DNA from: Burkholderiales bacterium GJ-E10
GTDB lineage: Bacteria; Pseudomonadota; Gammaproteobacteria; Burkholderiales; Burkholderiaceae_F
Assembly: GCA_000828975.1 (NCBI GenBank)
Contig: AP014683.1
Span: forward strand, 124,001-188,000
Length of the DNA: 64,000 nucleotides
Reading direction: 5' to 3'
The notes beneath the pieces are model-generated. The model did not search any database. It saw only the letters and a list, made by a program, of their open reading frames with translations, and had not been told where the DNA came from. Below, piece after piece: positions 1 to 11,387 of the stretch (positions are counted from its first letter, which is position 1; the number at the start of each line of letters is the position of its first letter). The position numbers were made by a program, and so were the translations under genes.

Positions 1-824
1 TGGGCCGCCTCCAGCGTGTGGTCGGAGGTGCTGCGCACGGTCGACGCGATCTCCTCCATCGAGGCGGCCGATTCCTCGAGGTTGGAGGCGGCCTGTTCCG
101 TCCGTGCCGACAGGTCCTGGGCGCCGGAGGCGATTTCCGCGCTCGAATGGAGGATGTCCTCGCTCGAACTGCGCACCCGCAGGACCATGGCGCGCAGCGA
201 GTCCTGCATGCCCTTCAGGTCGAGCATGAGTTCTGCCGCGTCGTCCTTTCCCCAGGGCGATGGGGAGGTCGTCAGGTCACCCGCCGTCATGGCATGCAGG
301 TGGCGGCGGGTCTCCTTGAGGCCGCCGTCCATCACCTTGTAGAAGCTCAGGAAAAGGTAGCCGGCGAGCAGCATCGAGGCGGCGAGGAGCCCGCTCTTGA
401 TGGCGATATTCCGCAGCGCGGCATCACGCAGGTCGGAAATGTCGACCGACCCGTCGCGGGTCCACGACTCGGGCACCCGGGAGAGCAGGTCCTGGGCGTT
501 GGCGGCCGTGACCCGGCCACCGGCCTGTTCCGTCTGGAGCCAGGACTGGATGTCATGTGCAACCCGGGCGTCGACCGTCGCGGTGTTCTCGCGCGTCGCC
601 ACGGCGTCGGCGTACTGGGCATCGATGTCCCAGGCCACCATCGCGATGGTCGGCAGTACGAACGCGGCGCTGATGATGACCGCCTTGACGCCGAAATGCA
701 GTTGACGGAACACGCGGACGCCCGGCGCCCAGATGCCATGGAAGCGGAAAAAGCTGGCGTCGGCGCCCGCGGCCCTCGAATCCTCGGGGGCCGGGGCTTG
801 GCCGATATCGAGAACGGCTGACAT
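1..824 (-). CDS. Methyl-accepting chemotaxis protein, 3' end cut by the window edge
   Basis: The reading frame is open from the ATG at 824 down to base 1, giving the first 274 residues. The protein starts MSAVLDIGQAPAP. It has a first membrane segment near residues 48-66 (AVIISAAFVLPTIAMVAWD), a periplasmic part of about 80 residues, a second membrane segment near 145-165 (SGLLAASMLLAGYLFLSFYK), and a HAMP-like/coiled-coil stretch leading into the signalling domain (ASNLEESAASMEEIASTVR). It would sense a ligand and feed the CheA/CheW kinase complex at the inner membrane. It is nearly colinear with the complete chemoreceptor at 56076-57860, which ends in a zinc-binding CZB domain; whether this copy also does cannot be seen. 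The start was chosen because the paralogue begins at the same motif (MSA) with a leader of the same layout. Family assignment is certain, ligand unknown. Confidence 0.93.
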   Translation of the reverse strand, partial: MSAVLDIGQAPAPEDSRAAGADASFFRFHGIWAPGVRVFRQLHFGVKAVIISAAFVLPTIAMVAWDIDAQYADAVATRENTATVDARVAHDIQSWLQTEQAGGRVTAANAQDLLSRVPESWTRDGSVDISDLRDAALRNIAIKSGLLAASMLLAGYLFLSFYKVMDGGLKETRRHLHAMTAGDLTTSPSPWGKDDAAELMLDLKGMQDSLRAMVLRVRSSSEDILHSSAEIASGAQDLSARTEQAASNLEESAASMEEIASTVRSTSDHTLEAA

Positions 825-892
825 GTGGTGGTCCCTGTTTTCCTGGTTTCGGCCTAACCGCGCGCCAAGCGCGGGGGCAGCGTCTCATCTTA
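825..892 (-). promoter_or_regulatory. 5' leader of the chemoreceptor gene, shared with the paralogue
   Basis: Reading toward the gene, the leader holds TAAGATGAG at 892-884, whose first base lies 68 bases before the ATG, and a 6-bp G+C hairpin (arms 858-863 and 869-874, 5-base loop). The paralogue at 56076 has the same nonamer at the same distance and a hairpin of different sequence between it and the ATG. Conservation of spacing and of the hairpin suggests a regulatory leader. No clear sigma-28 promoter was found. Confidence 0.5.
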
Positions 893-982
893 GGAGGCGC
901 TGTCATGCCGGAAACCGGGGAAAAGGGCCCGGTCGCGTGTCTGTTTCGGGCTTTCCGCCCGCGATGCCCCGGGGGCGCCGCT

Positions 983-2068
983 TCAGGTATTGACGATCTT
1001 GATCGCCGGCATCTTCCCGGAGAGATCCTTGGCGCGGTCCGCGATCCGCACCGCGACACGCCGGGCGATCGCCTTGTACGTCTCGGCGATCGGGCTGTCG
1101 GGCTGGGCGGAAACGGTCGGGTTGCCGCCATCGGCGTCCTCCCGGATGCGGATGTCCAGGGGCAGCGCGCCCAGCACCTCCACGCCGAACTGCTCCGCCA
1201 TTCTGGCGGCGCCGCCGGCGCCGAAGATGTGTTCCTCGTGACCGCATTGCGAGCAGATGTGGGTGGCCATGTTTTCGACCAGGCCGAGGATGGGCACGCC
1301 CACCTTCTCGAACATCCGCAAGCCGCGCATCGCATCGATGAGGGCGATATCCTGGGGCGTGGTGACGATCACCGCGCCGGTCACCGGCACCTGCTGCGCC
1401 AGGGTGAGCTGGATGTCCCCGGTTCCGGGCGGCATGTCGATCACGAGGTAGTCGAGGTCGCGCCAGTTGGTGAGCATCAGGAGTTGTTGCAGCGCGGAGG
1501 TGACCATCGGGCCGCGCCAGATCATCGGCTGGTCCGGGTCGACCAGGAAGCCGATGGAACTGACCTGAATGCCGTGACCCTCCATCGGGTCGAAGCTCTT
1601 GCCGTCCGTGCTCTCGGGGCGGCCGGTGATCCCCAGCATCGTGGGCTGGCTCGGCCCGTAGATGTCGGCGTCGAGCATCCCGACCCGCGCCCCCTCCGCG
1701 GCGAGCGCCAGCGCGAGGTTGGCCGCCACCGTGCTTTTGCCGACGCCGCCCTTGCCGGAGGCTACGGCGATGATGTTGCGCACGTTGGGCAGCACCTTCA
1801 GACCGCGTTGCACCGTGTGCGCGACGATCCGGGAGGTGATGTTGGCGCGGACTTCCCGCGCCCCGGCAGCCTGCAGCGCCTCCGCGACCCGGGCGCGCAG
1901 CGGTTCGATCTGGCTGGCGGCGGGGTAGCCGAGTTCGATGTCGAGGTGTACGGCATCCCCCTCGACGCGAATGTTGCGCACCGACCGGGATTTCACCAGG
2001 TCGGTGCCGGTGTTCGGGTCGATCACGGCGCTCAGCGCCTCATTGACCTTGTCGTTGTCGATTGCCAT
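983..2068 (-). CDS. apbC: Iron-sulfur cluster carrier protein Mrp/ApbC
   Basis: This 361-residue protein is a cytoplasmic P-loop ATPase of the Mrp/NBP35 family that binds and hands over Fe-S clusters. Residues 1-85 form the MIP18-like domain (DUF59) found at the N-terminus of bacterial Mrp. The deviant Walker A motif GKGGVGKS is at 105-112, and the CxxC cluster motif (CSQC, in HICSQCGHE) lies in the C-terminal third. Length is normal for the family (about 360-370). The frame is open further upstream to 2206, but the start at 2068 (MAIDNDKV) gives the usual N-terminus, and the extra residues would run into the gcvT promoter and 5' end. It is divergent from gcvT with about 106 bases between them. 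Confidence 0.95.
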   Translation of the reverse strand: MAIDNDKVNEALSAVIDPNTGTDLVKSRSVRNIRVEGDAVHLDIELGYPAASQIEPLRARVAEALQAAGAREVRANITSRIVAHTVQRGLKVLPNVRNIIAVASGKGGVGKSTVAANLALALAAEGARVGMLDADIYGPSQPTMLGITGRPESTDGKSFDPMEGHGIQVSSIGFLVDPDQPMIWRGPMVTSALQQLLMLTNWRDLDYLVIDMPPGTGDIQLTLAQQVPVTGAVIVTTPQDIALIDAMRGLRMFEKVGVPILGLVENMATHICSQCGHEEHIFGAGGAARMAEQFGVEVLGALPLDIRIREDADGGNPTVSAQPDSPIAETYKAIARRVAVRIADRAKDLSGKMPAIKIVNT

Positions 2069-2174
2069 GGCTGTTTTCCCGCATCGGCGAAGCAAAGGAC
2101 CGGAGAATACGTCAGCTTCGGTGGTCAAAACCCTGCCCCATTGGGGGTATCCTTCGTCCTTTTGGAACCGCGCC

Positions 2175-3281
2175 ATGCCGTTCAAACGCACCCCCTTGTT
2201 CGACATCCACTGCGCTGCCGGCGCGAAGATGGTCGACTTCGGCGGCTGGGAGATGCCGCTGCACTACGGTTCCCAGATCGAGGAGCACCTTGTGGTGCGG
2301 GTCGATTGCGGCATGTTCGACGTCTCGCACATGCGGGTGCTCGACGTGGCCGGGGCGGCAAGCCTCGCGTTTCTCCAACGGCTGCTCGCCAACGACGCGG
2401 GCCGGCTCGTTCCCGGCAAGGCGCTGTACAGCTGCATGCTGCGGGCGGACGGGGGCGTGATCGATGACCTGATCGTCTACCGCATGCCGGACGGAGCGCC
2501 GGTGCCCTATCGCATCGTGGTGAACGCCGGGACGGCGGACGGCGACGTCGCGTGGATGCGGCAGGTTCTTGCCGAGACCGGCTGCGATGCCCAGGTGGTG
2601 GAGCGGACGGATCTGGCGCTCATCGCGGTGCAGGGGCCGCGGGCGCTGGAGCGGCTGACCCGCGCGGTGCCGCGGCTCGCCCCGGTCGTCGAGCGCATGG
2701 CGCCGTTCACCGCCGAGCCGGCGGACGATTGGTTCGTCGCGCGCACGGGGTACACCGGGGAGGACGGCTTCGAGATCGCGTTGCCGGCGCCGCAGGCGGC
2801 CGGTCTCTGGCAGGCGCTGGCGGCAGCCGGCGTCCGGCCTTGCGGTCTGGGCGCGCGCGACACCTTGCGCCTCGAGGCCGGCATGAACCTCTACGGCAGC
2901 GACATGGATGCGACGGTCACCCCTCTCGAGTCCGGGCTGGCATGGACGGTGGACCTGCGCGGCGATCGCGCGTTCGTCGGCCGCGCGGCCCTCGAGCGGC
3001 AGGCTGCCGCGGGCGGGTTGCGGCAACTGCTGGGACTCCGGCTGGAGGGCCGCGGCGTGCTGCGCTCGCACCAGGCGGTCGCGACCGCCCTGGGGACGGG
3101 GGAGGTCACCAGCGGCACGTTTTCGCCGTCCCTCGGATACTCGATTGCGCTGGCGCGCCTGCCGGCCGGCGTGAAGCCCGGGGACATCGTCACGGTGGCG
3201 CTGCGCGGCGGCGCTGCCGCCGCCATCGTCTGCCGCCTGCCGTTCGTGCGCAACGGCAAGGCCCATGACGCGTTTTCCTGA
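2175..3281 (+). CDS. gcvT: Aminomethyltransferase, glycine cleavage T-protein
   Basis: This 368-residue enzyme transfers the methylene carbon from the aminomethyl-lipoyl group of H-protein to tetrahydrofolate, releasing ammonia. It begins MPFKRTPLFDIHCAAGAK and carries family marks such as MVDFGGWEMPLHYGSQIEEH, GMFDVSHM near residue 50, the folate-binding region with GEDGFEI, and the C-terminal barrel with GEVTSGTFSPSLG. Length fits bacterial GcvT (about 360-370). The upstream frame is open, but the ATG at 2175 gives the canonical N-terminus. It leads the gcvT-gcvH-gcvP cluster, with 111 bases before gcvH. I saw no glycine riboswitch in the short upstream region. Confidence 0.96.
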   Translation: MPFKRTPLFDIHCAAGAKMVDFGGWEMPLHYGSQIEEHLVVRVDCGMFDVSHMRVLDVAGAASLAFLQRLLANDAGRLVPGKALYSCMLRADGGVIDDLIVYRMPDGAPVPYRIVVNAGTADGDVAWMRQVLAETGCDAQVVERTDLALIAVQGPRALERLTRAVPRLAPVVERMAPFTAEPADDWFVARTGYTGEDGFEIALPAPQAAGLWQALAAAGVRPCGLGARDTLRLEAGMNLYGSDMDATVTPLESGLAWTVDLRGDRAFVGRAALERQAAAGGLRQLLGLRLEGRGVLRSHQAVATALGTGEVTSGTFSPSLGYSIALARLPAGVKPGDIVTVALRGGAAAAIVCRLPFVRNGKAHDAFS

Positions 3282-3392
3282 TGCTTGCGCGTTTCCGATG
3301 CATGACGCGGGAGCCCCTCGACTGTGCCGTTTCCTGCGCGCAGTTGCCGGTGATCGTGGGCTGCCGTCCGATGGATTCTTTGGAGATCTGAA

Positions 3393-3779
3393 ATGAACGT
3401 CCCGACCGAACTTCGCTATACCGAATCCCATGAGTGGGCTCGCGCCGAGGCCGACGGCACCGTGAGCGTGGGCATCACCGACTTCGCCCAGGACGCCTTG
3501 GGCGACCTCGTGTACCTCGAACTGCCGGAACCGGGCAGCACCTTTGCGGTGGGCGCGGTCGCCGCCGTGGTCGAGTCGGTGAAGGCGGCGTCGGACATCT
3601 ACTCTCCGATTGCCGGCACGGTCGTGGCGGTGAACGATGCGCTGCGGGATCAGCCGGAAGCGCTCAATCGCGATCCCTACGGCGCCTGGCTGTTCCGCCT
3701 GAAACCCGATGATGCGGCCGCCATCGGCGCCTTGCGTGACGCCGCGGCGTACCGGAAGCAACTCGATTCGGAGAAGTGA
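3393..3779 (+). CDS. gcvH: Glycine cleavage system H-protein
   Basis: This 128-residue carrier protein bears the lipoyl arm that shuttles the aminomethyl group between GcvP and GcvT. The lipoylated lysine is K64 in ESVKAASD. The N-terminus [17 protein letters not shown] is typical, as is the end of the fold ([15 protein letters not shown]). Length is normal for the family (about 125-130). Its stop codon overlaps the ATG of gcvP by one base, so the two are probably translationally coupled and made in proportion. Confidence 0.97.
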   Translation: MNVPTELRYTESHEWARAEADGTVSVGITDFAQDALGDLVYLELPEPGSTFAVGAVAAVVESVKAASDIYSPIAGTVVAVNDALRDQPEALNRDPYGAWLFRLKPDDAAAIGALRDAAAYRKQLDSEK

Positions 3780-6631
3780 TGTACGACGGGTTGCAGACCC
3801 CGGATCGCGAGGGATCCGGAGATTTCATCGATCGGCACATCGGCCCGGACGGGGAGGAGATCGCCGGAATGCTCGCCGAACTGGGGGTCGCGAGCCTGGA
3901 CGACCTGAGCGACGCGATCGTCCCGCCGGCGATCCGCCTGCGGGAGCCCCTGGCGCTGGGCGCACCCGCGAGCGAGGCGCAAGCGCTGCGCCGGATGGCC
4001 GAGTTCGCGCAGCGCAACCAGGTGGCGCGCAGCCTCATCGGCATGGGGTACCACGGAACCGTCATGCCGCCGGTGATCGCGCGCAACGTGTTCGAGAACC
4101 CCGCCTGGTACACGGCCTACACGCCCTATCAGGCGGAGATTTCGCAGGGTCGACTGGAAGCCATGCTCAACTTCCAGACCCTCGTGGCCGATCTGACCGG
4201 ACTGCCGATCGCCAATGCCTCGCTGCTCGATGAGGCGACGGCGGCGGCGGAAGCCATGATGCTGGCGCGGCGCAGCGCGCGCAGCAAGTCGCATCGATTC
4301 TTCGTTGCCGCGGATTGCCATCCCCAGACCATCGCCGTCCTCCACACGCGCGCCGAACCGCTCGGGATCGAACTCGTCGTGGGCGACGATCCGCTCGCGG
4401 CCGGCGAATGCTTCGGCGCGCTGCTGCAGTTTCCGGCGAGCACCGGGAAACTGCGCGACCACGGCGCGGTGGCGGCGGCGCTGCACGCGCGCGGCGCCCT
4501 GCTGGCGGTCGCGACCGACCTGCTCGCGCTGACCCTCCTCGTCCCGCCGGGGCGCTGGGGTGCCGACATTGCGGTCGGCAGCGCGCAGCGCTTCGGGGTG
4601 CCGATGGGCTTCGGTGGTCCACACGCCGGGTTCCTTTCCTGCCGCGACGAGCTCAAGCGGTCGATGCCGGGGCGCATCGTCGGGATCTCCGTCGATTCGC
4701 AGGGCAAGCGCGCCTTGCGCCTCGCGCTGCAGACGCGGGAACAGCACATTCGCCGCGAGAAGGCGACCTCCAACATCTGCACGGCGCAGGTGCTGCTGGC
4801 CGTGCTGGCATCGATGTACGCGGTCTACCATGGCCCCGAGGGGCTGCGGCGGATCGCATTGCGCACCCATCGCCTGGCGGCGATCTTCGCGGCGGGCCTG
4901 CGAGCCGGCGGCACGACGGTGTCGGAGGCGTTCTTCGACACCGTGCGGGTCGACGGCGTCGACGCGCGGGCCGTTCTGGCGGCCGCCGTCGCGCGCGGCT
5001 ACAACCTGCGGGGGATCGCCGCCGACGCGGTGGGGGTCTCCTTCGACGAGACCTGCGGCCGCGAGGACGTCGTGGCGTTGTGGGACGCGTTCGGGGTCCG
5101 TGCCGACTTCGACGCGCTCGATCGTGCCCACGACGATTTCGCCCGGATCCCCGCCGCGCTGCGGCGGGAGGCGGATTACCTCGCGCACCCCGTGTTCCAT
5201 CGCCATCGGTCGGAAACGGCGATGCTGCGTTATCTGCGCGGATTGGCCGACCGGGATCTGGCGCTCGACCGCACCATGATCCCGCTCGGTTCCTGCACGA
5301 TGAAGCTCAATGCAACGTCCGAACTGCTGCCGGTGAGCTGGCCGCAGTTCGCAAACGTGCATCCGTTCGCTCCGGCCGACCAGACCGAGGGATATCGGGA
5401 GATGATCGCGTCGCTGGAGGCGATGCTTGCGGCCTGCACCGGTTACGACCGCGTGAGCCTGCAGCCCAACTCCGGCGCGCAGGGCGAGTTCGCCGGATTG
5501 CTCGCGATCCGCGCCTACCACCGCGCGCAGGGTCAGGCGCAGCGCACGGTATGCCTCATCCCGGAAAGCGCGCACGGCACCAATCCGGCCTCGGCGGCGA
5601 TGGCGGGGATGGAGGTCGTGGTCGTCGATTGCGACGCCAACGGCAATATCGATGTGACCGATCTCGCCACCAAGGCGCAGTTGCACGCCGGGCGGCTGGC
5701 GGCCCTGATGGTGACCTACCCATCGACGCACGGGGTGTTCGAGGAGTCGATCCGCGAGGTCTGCGACATCGTCCATCGGCACGGAGGACAGGTCTACCTG
5801 GACGGCGCCAATCTCAATGCCCTGGTCGGATTGGCGAAGCCGGCGGAAATCGGCAGCGACGTGTCGCATCTCAACCTCCACAAGACATTCGCGATCCCGC
5901 ACGGCGGCGGCGGTCCGGGCGTGGGCCCGGTGGCGGTGCGCGCGCATCTCGCGCCCTACCTGCCGCGGACCGGTGATGGCGCGGGAACGGTCGGGCCGGT
6001 GAGTGCCGCGCCGTTCGGCTCGGCCTCGATTCTGCCGATCTCGTGGATGTATTGCGCGATGATGGGCGCGGCAGGACTGACGCGCGCGACCCAGGTCGCG
6101 CTGCTCAACGCGAACTACCTTGCGCGCAAGCTGGCACCGCACTATCCCGTGCTGTACACCGGGCGCAACGGCTACGTCGCGCACGAGTGCATCCTCGATC
6201 TGCGGCCGATCAAGGACCGCTGCGGCATCACGGCGGAGGACGTCGCCAAGCGCCTGATGGACTATGGTTTCCATGCCCCCACGCTGTCCTTCCCGGTGCC
6301 GGGAACGCTGATGGTCGAACCGACGGAGTCGGAGTCGCGCGCCGAGCTCGACCGATTCGTCGAGGCGATGGTGCAGATCCGTGCCGAGATCGATGCCGTC
6401 GCGTCGGGCGCCTGGGATCGCATCGACAATCCGTTGCGCAACGCCCCGCACACCGCGGCGATGGTTTGCGCGGATCGGTGGGAGCACGGATATTCCCGCG
6501 AGGCCGCGGCGTTTCCCGTTGCCGGACTGCGACACGACAAATATTGGCCGCCGGTGTCCCGCATCGACAATGTCTTCGGGGATCGGAATCTGGTTTGTTC
6601 GTGCCCGTCGACGAAGGACTGGGCGGAGTGA
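3779..6631 (+). CDS. gcvP: Glycine dehydrogenase (decarboxylating), P-protein
   Basis: This 950-residue, single-chain P-protein decarboxylates glycine with pyridoxal phosphate and loads the aminomethyl group onto GcvH. Both halves of the homodimer-like chain are present. The N-terminal half has [16 protein letters not shown] and [15 protein letters not shown]; the C-terminal half has the PLP-binding lysine K702 in [17 protein letters not shown]. Length matches the fused bacterial type (about 950-960). The ATG at 3779 overlaps the gcvH stop by one base (TGATG); an in-frame GTG at 3776 is the alternative start. It ends the cluster; ettA begins about 120 bases downstream behind a palindromic repeat. 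Confidence 0.97.
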   Translation: MYDGLQTPDREGSGDFIDRHIGPDGEEIAGMLAELGVASLDDLSDAIVPPAIRLREPLALGAPASEAQALRRMAEFAQRNQVARSLIGMGYHGTVMPPVIARNVFENPAWYTAYTPYQAEISQGRLEAMLNFQTLVADLTGLPIANASLLDEATAAAEAMMLARRSARSKSHRFFVAADCHPQTIAVLHTRAEPLGIELVVGDDPLAAGECFGALLQFPASTGKLRDHGAVAAALHARGALLAVATDLLALTLLVPPGRWGADIAVGSAQRFGVPMGFGGPHAGFLSCRDELKRSMPGRIVGISVDSQGKRALRLALQTREQHIRREKATSNICTAQVLLAVLASMYAVYHGPEGLRRIALRTHRLAAIFAAGLRAGGTTVSEAFFDTVRVDGVDARAVLAAAVARGYNLRGIAADAVGVSFDETCGREDVVALWDAFGVRADFDALDRAHDDFARIPAALRREADYLAHPVFHRHRSETAMLRYLRGLADRDLALDRTMIPLGSCTMKLNATSELLPVSWPQFANVHPFAPADQTEGYREMIASLEAMLAACTGYDRVSLQPNSGAQGEFAGLLAIRAYHRAQGQAQRTVCLIPESAHGTNPASAAMAGMEVVVVDCDANGNIDVTDLATKAQLHAGRLAALMVTYPSTHGVFEESIREVCDIVHRHGGQVYLDGANLNALVGLAKPAEIGSDVSHLNLHKTFAIPHGGGGPGVGPVAVRAHLAPYLPRTGDGAGTVGPVSAAPFGSASILPISWMYCAMMGAAGLTRATQVALLNANYLARKLAPHYPVLYTGRNGYVAHECILDLRPIKDRCGITAEDVAKRLMDYGFHAPTLSFPVPGTLMVEPTESESRAELDRFVEAMVQIRAEIDAVASGAWDRIDNPLRNAPHTAAMVCADRWEHGYSREAAAFPVAGLRHDKYWPPVSRIDNVFGDRNLVCSCPSTKDWAE

Positions 6632-6708
6632 TCCTCCGCCCCGCCGGGCAGGCGGGGCAGGAGAAGACGCCCCTTCCCCGCGGTACGGAAGGGACATGAC
6701 AATTTTTG

Positions 6709-6742
6709 CTCTCCCGCATGCGGGAGAGGGTCAGGGTGAGGG
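6709..6742 (+). repeat. REP-like intergenic palindrome with G-rich tail
   Basis: Bases 6709-6728 form a perfect 20-base palindrome, CTCTCCCGCATGCGGGAGAG, followed by GGTCAGGGTGAGGG. This matches a short repeat type common between genes in proteobacteria. A relative with a longer stem lies at 46085-46106. It sits between gcvP and ettA, 8 bases before the ettA start, so it forms part of the ettA leader or the end of the gcv transcript. Confidence 0.75.
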
Positions 6743-6750
6743 TTCTACCG

Positions 6751-8409
<1,659 letters not shown>

Positions 8410-8412
8410 CCT

Positions 8413-8431
8413 CCCGGCCGCGTCGGCCGGG
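8413..8431 (+). terminator. GC-rich hairpin between convergent genes
   Basis: Bases 8413-8420 (CCCGGCCG) pair perfectly with 8424-8431 (CGGCCGGG) across a 3-base loop. The hairpin starts 4 bases after the ettA stop and lies before the stop of the convergent rhodanese gene. It could end both transcripts, but neither strand shows a run of T after it, so a rho-independent role is uncertain. Confidence 0.4.
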
Positions 8432-8454
8432 GCAACACGATGCCCCCGACGCGG

Positions 8455-8904
8455 TTATTCCTGTACCCACGGCAATCCGCGGAATCGCCATCCTTCGAGG
8501 GTTCCGCGGTGGGATTCGTCGTCGAGGTCTCCCTCGAACCCTTCGAGCACGTTGTAGACGTGGGTGAACCCCGCCTTGGTTGCCTCCTCCGCCGCCAGGG
8601 CGGAGCGCTTGCCGCTGCGGCAGAGCAGCAGCACGGTGTCGGTCTTCGCCACCCGGGCTTCCAGGTCGCGCACGAAGTGGGGGTTGCGCGTCAGCGCCAT
8701 GCCGAGCGCCCACGGGATATGGATGCTGCGGGGGACGAGGCCCACGAACTTGCGCTCTTCGGCGGTGCGTACGTCGACCAGCACCGCCTTCTTGTGCGAT
8801 ACCAGCGCCCACGCTTGCGTGGGCGTCACAACGCCGTGGGTGCCGGGCGGATTGGGGGCAAGCGCTTCGGGTTCGATGGAAACGGCGTGGAGCGGGTCGA
8901 GCAT
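8455..8904 (-). CDS. Rhodanese-like sulfurtransferase domain protein
   Basis: This 149-residue single-domain protein has the rhodanese fold and would carry sulfane sulfur on its active cysteine C95 in the loop LCRSGKRSA. Other marks are VLVDVRTAEERKFVGLVPRS and the C-terminal EGFEGDLDD. There is no signal peptide, so it is probably cytoplasmic. The start at 8904 follows an AAGGAT ribosome-binding site 5 bases upstream. It is convergent with ettA and lies about 100 bases after the ackA stop on the same strand. The sulfur acceptor is not known. Confidence 0.88.
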   Translation of the reverse strand: MLDPLHAVSIEPEALAPNPPGTHGVVTPTQAWALVSHKKAVLVDVRTAEERKFVGLVPRSIHIPWALGMALTRNPHFVRDLEARVAKTDTVLLLCRSGKRSALAAEEATKAGFTHVYNVLEGFEGDLDDESHRGTLEGWRFRGLPWVQE

Positions 8905-9010
8905 GGCGGATCCTTGCGGGCGGTCGGCGACGGCAACAGCGGCAACGATAAAGCGGATGGGTGCGGTTCGCCAATGGCCTTTCGCAATTCCGGTATTCCG
9001 GCCGGTTGCG

Positions 9011-10246
9011 TCAGGGCGCGCCGAGGATCCCGAGCGCATGTTGCGCGATGACGCGATCCTCGTCGCAAGGAAGCACCCAGATGCGGACCGGGCTTGCATC
9101 CCGGTGCAGCGACGGGCCGCCGCCCCGGTTGGCCTCTTCGTCGAGGTCCACCCCCAGCCAGCGCAACGCGGCGCAGATCTGGCGGCGCACGGGTTCGGCA
9201 TGTTCGCCGATGCCGCCGGTGAACACCAGGGCATCGAGTCCGCCCAGGGGGGCGACCAGGCTGCCGATCGCCGCGACGGCCCGGCGGCAGAAGAGATCCA
9301 CCGCTTCCTGCGCAGTCGGCTCCTCGCGACCGAGGAGGTCGCGCATGTCGCTGCTGATGCCGGAAACGCCCAGCAATCCCGATTCGTGGTACAGCAGGCG
9401 CTCGATGCGGTCGACGTCCCAGCCGGGCTGGCGCAGCAGGTATAGCAGAATCCCCGGGTCGATCCAGCCGGGGCGCGTCCCCATGACCAAGCCGTCGAGC
9501 ACGCTGAACCCCATCGTCGTGCCGACGCTGCGGCCGGCGGCCAGGGCGCAGCAGCTGGCGCCATTTCCCAGGTGGGCGACGATCGTCCGGCCGGCCGCGG
9601 CCCGCGGATCGAGCCCGGGCAGGCGCTGGGCGATCGACTCGTAGGACAGGCCATGAAAGCCGTATCGGATCAGGCCGGCGTCGGCGAGCGCGCGCGGCAG
9701 GGCGTAGAGGCGGTCCCGGTGCGGCACGCTCGCGTGGAACGCGGTATCGAAGCAGGCGACCTGCGGCAGGGCGGGGTGGGTATCGGCAAGTGCGCGGATC
9801 GGCGCGAGATTCTGCGGCAGATGCAGGGGCATCATCGGCACCAGGGCGGCCAGCCGGTCCAGTGCGGCAGCGTCGATGCGCAGCGCCGGTTCGGCGATCG
9901 ACCCGCCGAACACCACGCGATGGCCGATGGCGCGCAGCGCGCCGGGGCCATGATGGGATTCGATCCATCCGATGAGGTGGCGGAGCAGTTCTTCGTGCGA
10001 GGGGCGGGGACCGTCGTCCCATCGGCGGGACGACAGGACCGTGCCTTCGCGATCCCGGACGAGGAAGCGCGGTGCGCGGTCGAGCTCCTCGATCGCGCCT
10101 TCGGCCAGGATTTCCAGCGCAGCGCCGGCGCGCCCCGCGCGGTCCGTCCCGGCGGTCGCCTCGGCGGCAGCCTCGGATTCCGCTCGATAGAGCGAAAACT
10201 TGATGCTCGACGAACCGGCGTTCAGGACGGCGATCGTGCCGCTCAT
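9011..10246 (-). CDS. ackA: Acetate kinase
   Basis: This 411-residue enzyme interconverts acetyl phosphate plus ADP with acetate plus ATP in the cytoplasm. It starts MSGTIAVLNAGSSSIKFSLY, the conserved phosphate-binding loop of acetate kinases. It also has HRVVFGG, the catalytic-aspartate motif CFDTAFHASVP, HLGNGASCCAL, MGTRPGWIDPG and FTGGIGEHAEPVRR. Length is typical (about 400). The ATG at 10246 overlaps the stop of the DUF4337 gene (ATGA), which suggests coupled translation. The usual partner phosphotransacetylase is not adjacent. The frame is open far upstream, but that part is the other gene read out of frame. Confidence 0.94.
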   Translation of the reverse strand: MSGTIAVLNAGSSSIKFSLYRAESEAAAEATAGTDRAGRAGAALEILAEGAIEELDRAPRFLVRDREGTVLSSRRWDDGPRPSHEELLRHLIGWIESHHGPGALRAIGHRVVFGGSIAEPALRIDAAALDRLAALVPMMPLHLPQNLAPIRALADTHPALPQVACFDTAFHASVPHRDRLYALPRALADAGLIRYGFHGLSYESIAQRLPGLDPRAAAGRTIVAHLGNGASCCALAAGRSVGTTMGFSVLDGLVMGTRPGWIDPGILLYLLRQPGWDVDRIERLLYHESGLLGVSGISSDMRDLLGREEPTAQEAVDLFCRRAVAAIGSLVAPLGGLDALVFTGGIGEHAEPVRRQICAALRWLGVDLDEEANRGGGPSLHRDASPVRIWVLPCDEDRVIAQHALGILGAP

Positions 10247-10836
10247 ATCCCCGCCAGCGCCATGCCCCCGAATCCGAGTCCGGCCGCGGCAACGAACCCG
10301 ACGCACCAGAGCAGCCAGGTGCTGCGCGCCAGCAGCGTGATCGCGGACAGCGCGATCGCGATCTGCATCGCGGTCGCGCCCGCGGCCCAGCGATGGTGCA
10401 GATGGATCTGCTCCTCGCTGCGGGCGTCCCACACCTCGACCTGTTTCTCGAGCTCGTCCGCCCGATCCTTGATTGCGACCTGCTGTTTCTTGTAGCGCGC
10501 CACTTCCGTGCGGAAGTGGTCGACTTCCTCGGGCTTGGCCACCACCGCCGCGGCGACCTGCGCAAGGTTGGCCTTCAGGCCTTTCGCCTGGTAGTAGTTC
10601 CACTGGTCGTTGGCGCGCGTCTTCATGATCGACGCGGTGTTCTTGTAGAGCTGCGCATCGGCCTGCGTATCGCCGCTGGCAAGCGTCATCAGCGCGCCCA
10701 GGGTGGCGAGCACGGCGGACGCGACGGCGATGCGGTTGGCGAGCGGATCGCTGCTGCCGTGGCTGGCGCCATGTCCCGCGGCATGTTCGACGGCATGGTC
10801 GTGGGCGCCGTGAACGTGGAATTGGTCTTCGGACAC
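10243..10836 (-). CDS. DUF4337 family membrane protein
   Basis: This 197-residue protein resembles the DUF4337 family. It has a His-rich N-terminus (residues 1-25), a hydrophobic segment near 35-53 (RIAVASAVLATLGALMTLAS), a central soluble stretch with KTRANDQWNYYQAK and a charged helix (TEVARYKKQQVAIKDRADEL), and two C-terminal membrane segments from about 150. It starts with GTG at 10836 behind a GGAGG site. The function of the family is unknown. Its stop overlaps the ackA start by 4 bases. Confidence 0.75.
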   Translation of the reverse strand: MSEDQFHVHGAHDHAVEHAAGHGASHGSSDPLANRIAVASAVLATLGALMTLASGDTQADAQLYKNTASIMKTRANDQWNYYQAKGLKANLAQVAAAVVAKPEEVDHFRTEVARYKKQQVAIKDRADELEKQVEVWDARSEEQIHLHHRWAAGATAMQIAIALSAITLLARSTWLLWCVGFVAAAGLGFGGMALAGI

Positions 10837-10868
10837 GTTGCATTCCTCCCGATTGCAGTGTGGAGTGG

Positions 10869-11387
10869 CTAGCGCGGCACGGCGGATGCCGCCGCGACGG
10901 CTTCATAGGTGACGAAGTCGAATCCGAATCGACGCGCCCCTTCAGGCGGAACCTGCGTGCGCGCCGTTTCCCGCCAGCGGGTCGGATCGAGCGTCGGGAA
11001 ATGGGTGTCGCCTTCGAATTCGGCGTCGATCTCCGTCAGCAGGATCGAGTCGATGCATCCGCGCGCTAGCGCCTGCGCATAGATTTCGCCTCCGCCAATG
11101 ATGAATGCGTCTTGATCCGGCGGGCAGTGCGCCAGCGCATCCTCCAGGTCCACGGCACGCTCGGCTCCCGGCGCCTGCCAGTGCGCATCGCGGGTGATGA
11201 CGACGTTGCGGCGGCCGGGTAGCGGGCGGCCCAGCGAATCCCAGGTCTTGCGCCCCATGACGATGCAATGGCCGAGGGTGGTCCGCTTGAAATGCGCCAG
11301 GTCTTCCGGCAGGCGCCAGGGCAGCGCGCCCCGATTTCCGATGACGCCGTTGCGCGCCCGGGCGGCGATCAGGATGACGCGCGTCAT
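10869..11387 (-). CDS. folA: Dihydrofolate reductase
   Basis: This 172-residue enzyme reduces dihydrofolate to tetrahydrofolate with NADPH. It has the N-terminal [20 protein letters not shown], the catalytic acid D29 in [10 protein letters not shown], the NADPH-binding [15 protein letters not shown] and the conserved [12 protein letters not shown]. Length is typical of bacterial chromosomal DHFR (about 160-175). The ATG at 11387 overlaps the thyA stop (ATGA). The pair couples dTMP synthesis, which makes dihydrofolate, to its recycling. Confidence 0.96.
   Translation of the reverse strand: MTRVILIAARARNGVIGNRGALPWRLPEDLAHFKRTTLGHCIVMGRKTWDSLGRPLPGRRNVVITRDAHWQAPGAERAVDLEDALAHCPPDQDAFIIGGGEIYAQALARGCIDSILLTEIDAEFEGDTHFPTLDPTRWRETARTQVPPEGARRFGFDFVTYEAVAAASAVPR

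Noticed and set aside
2069-2174. Possible glycine riboswitch before gcvT
   Set aside because: The 106-base gap lacks the conserved tandem aptamer elements and is too short for them.
905-2467. 520-codon plus-strand frame across apbC and gcvT
   Set aside because: Shadow of apbC; apbC has clear motifs and normal length on the other strand.
3677-6697. 1006-codon open frame on the minus strand across gcvP
   Set aside because: It is the antisense shadow of a high-GC gene; its residues are Arg/His/Gly-rich without any domain.
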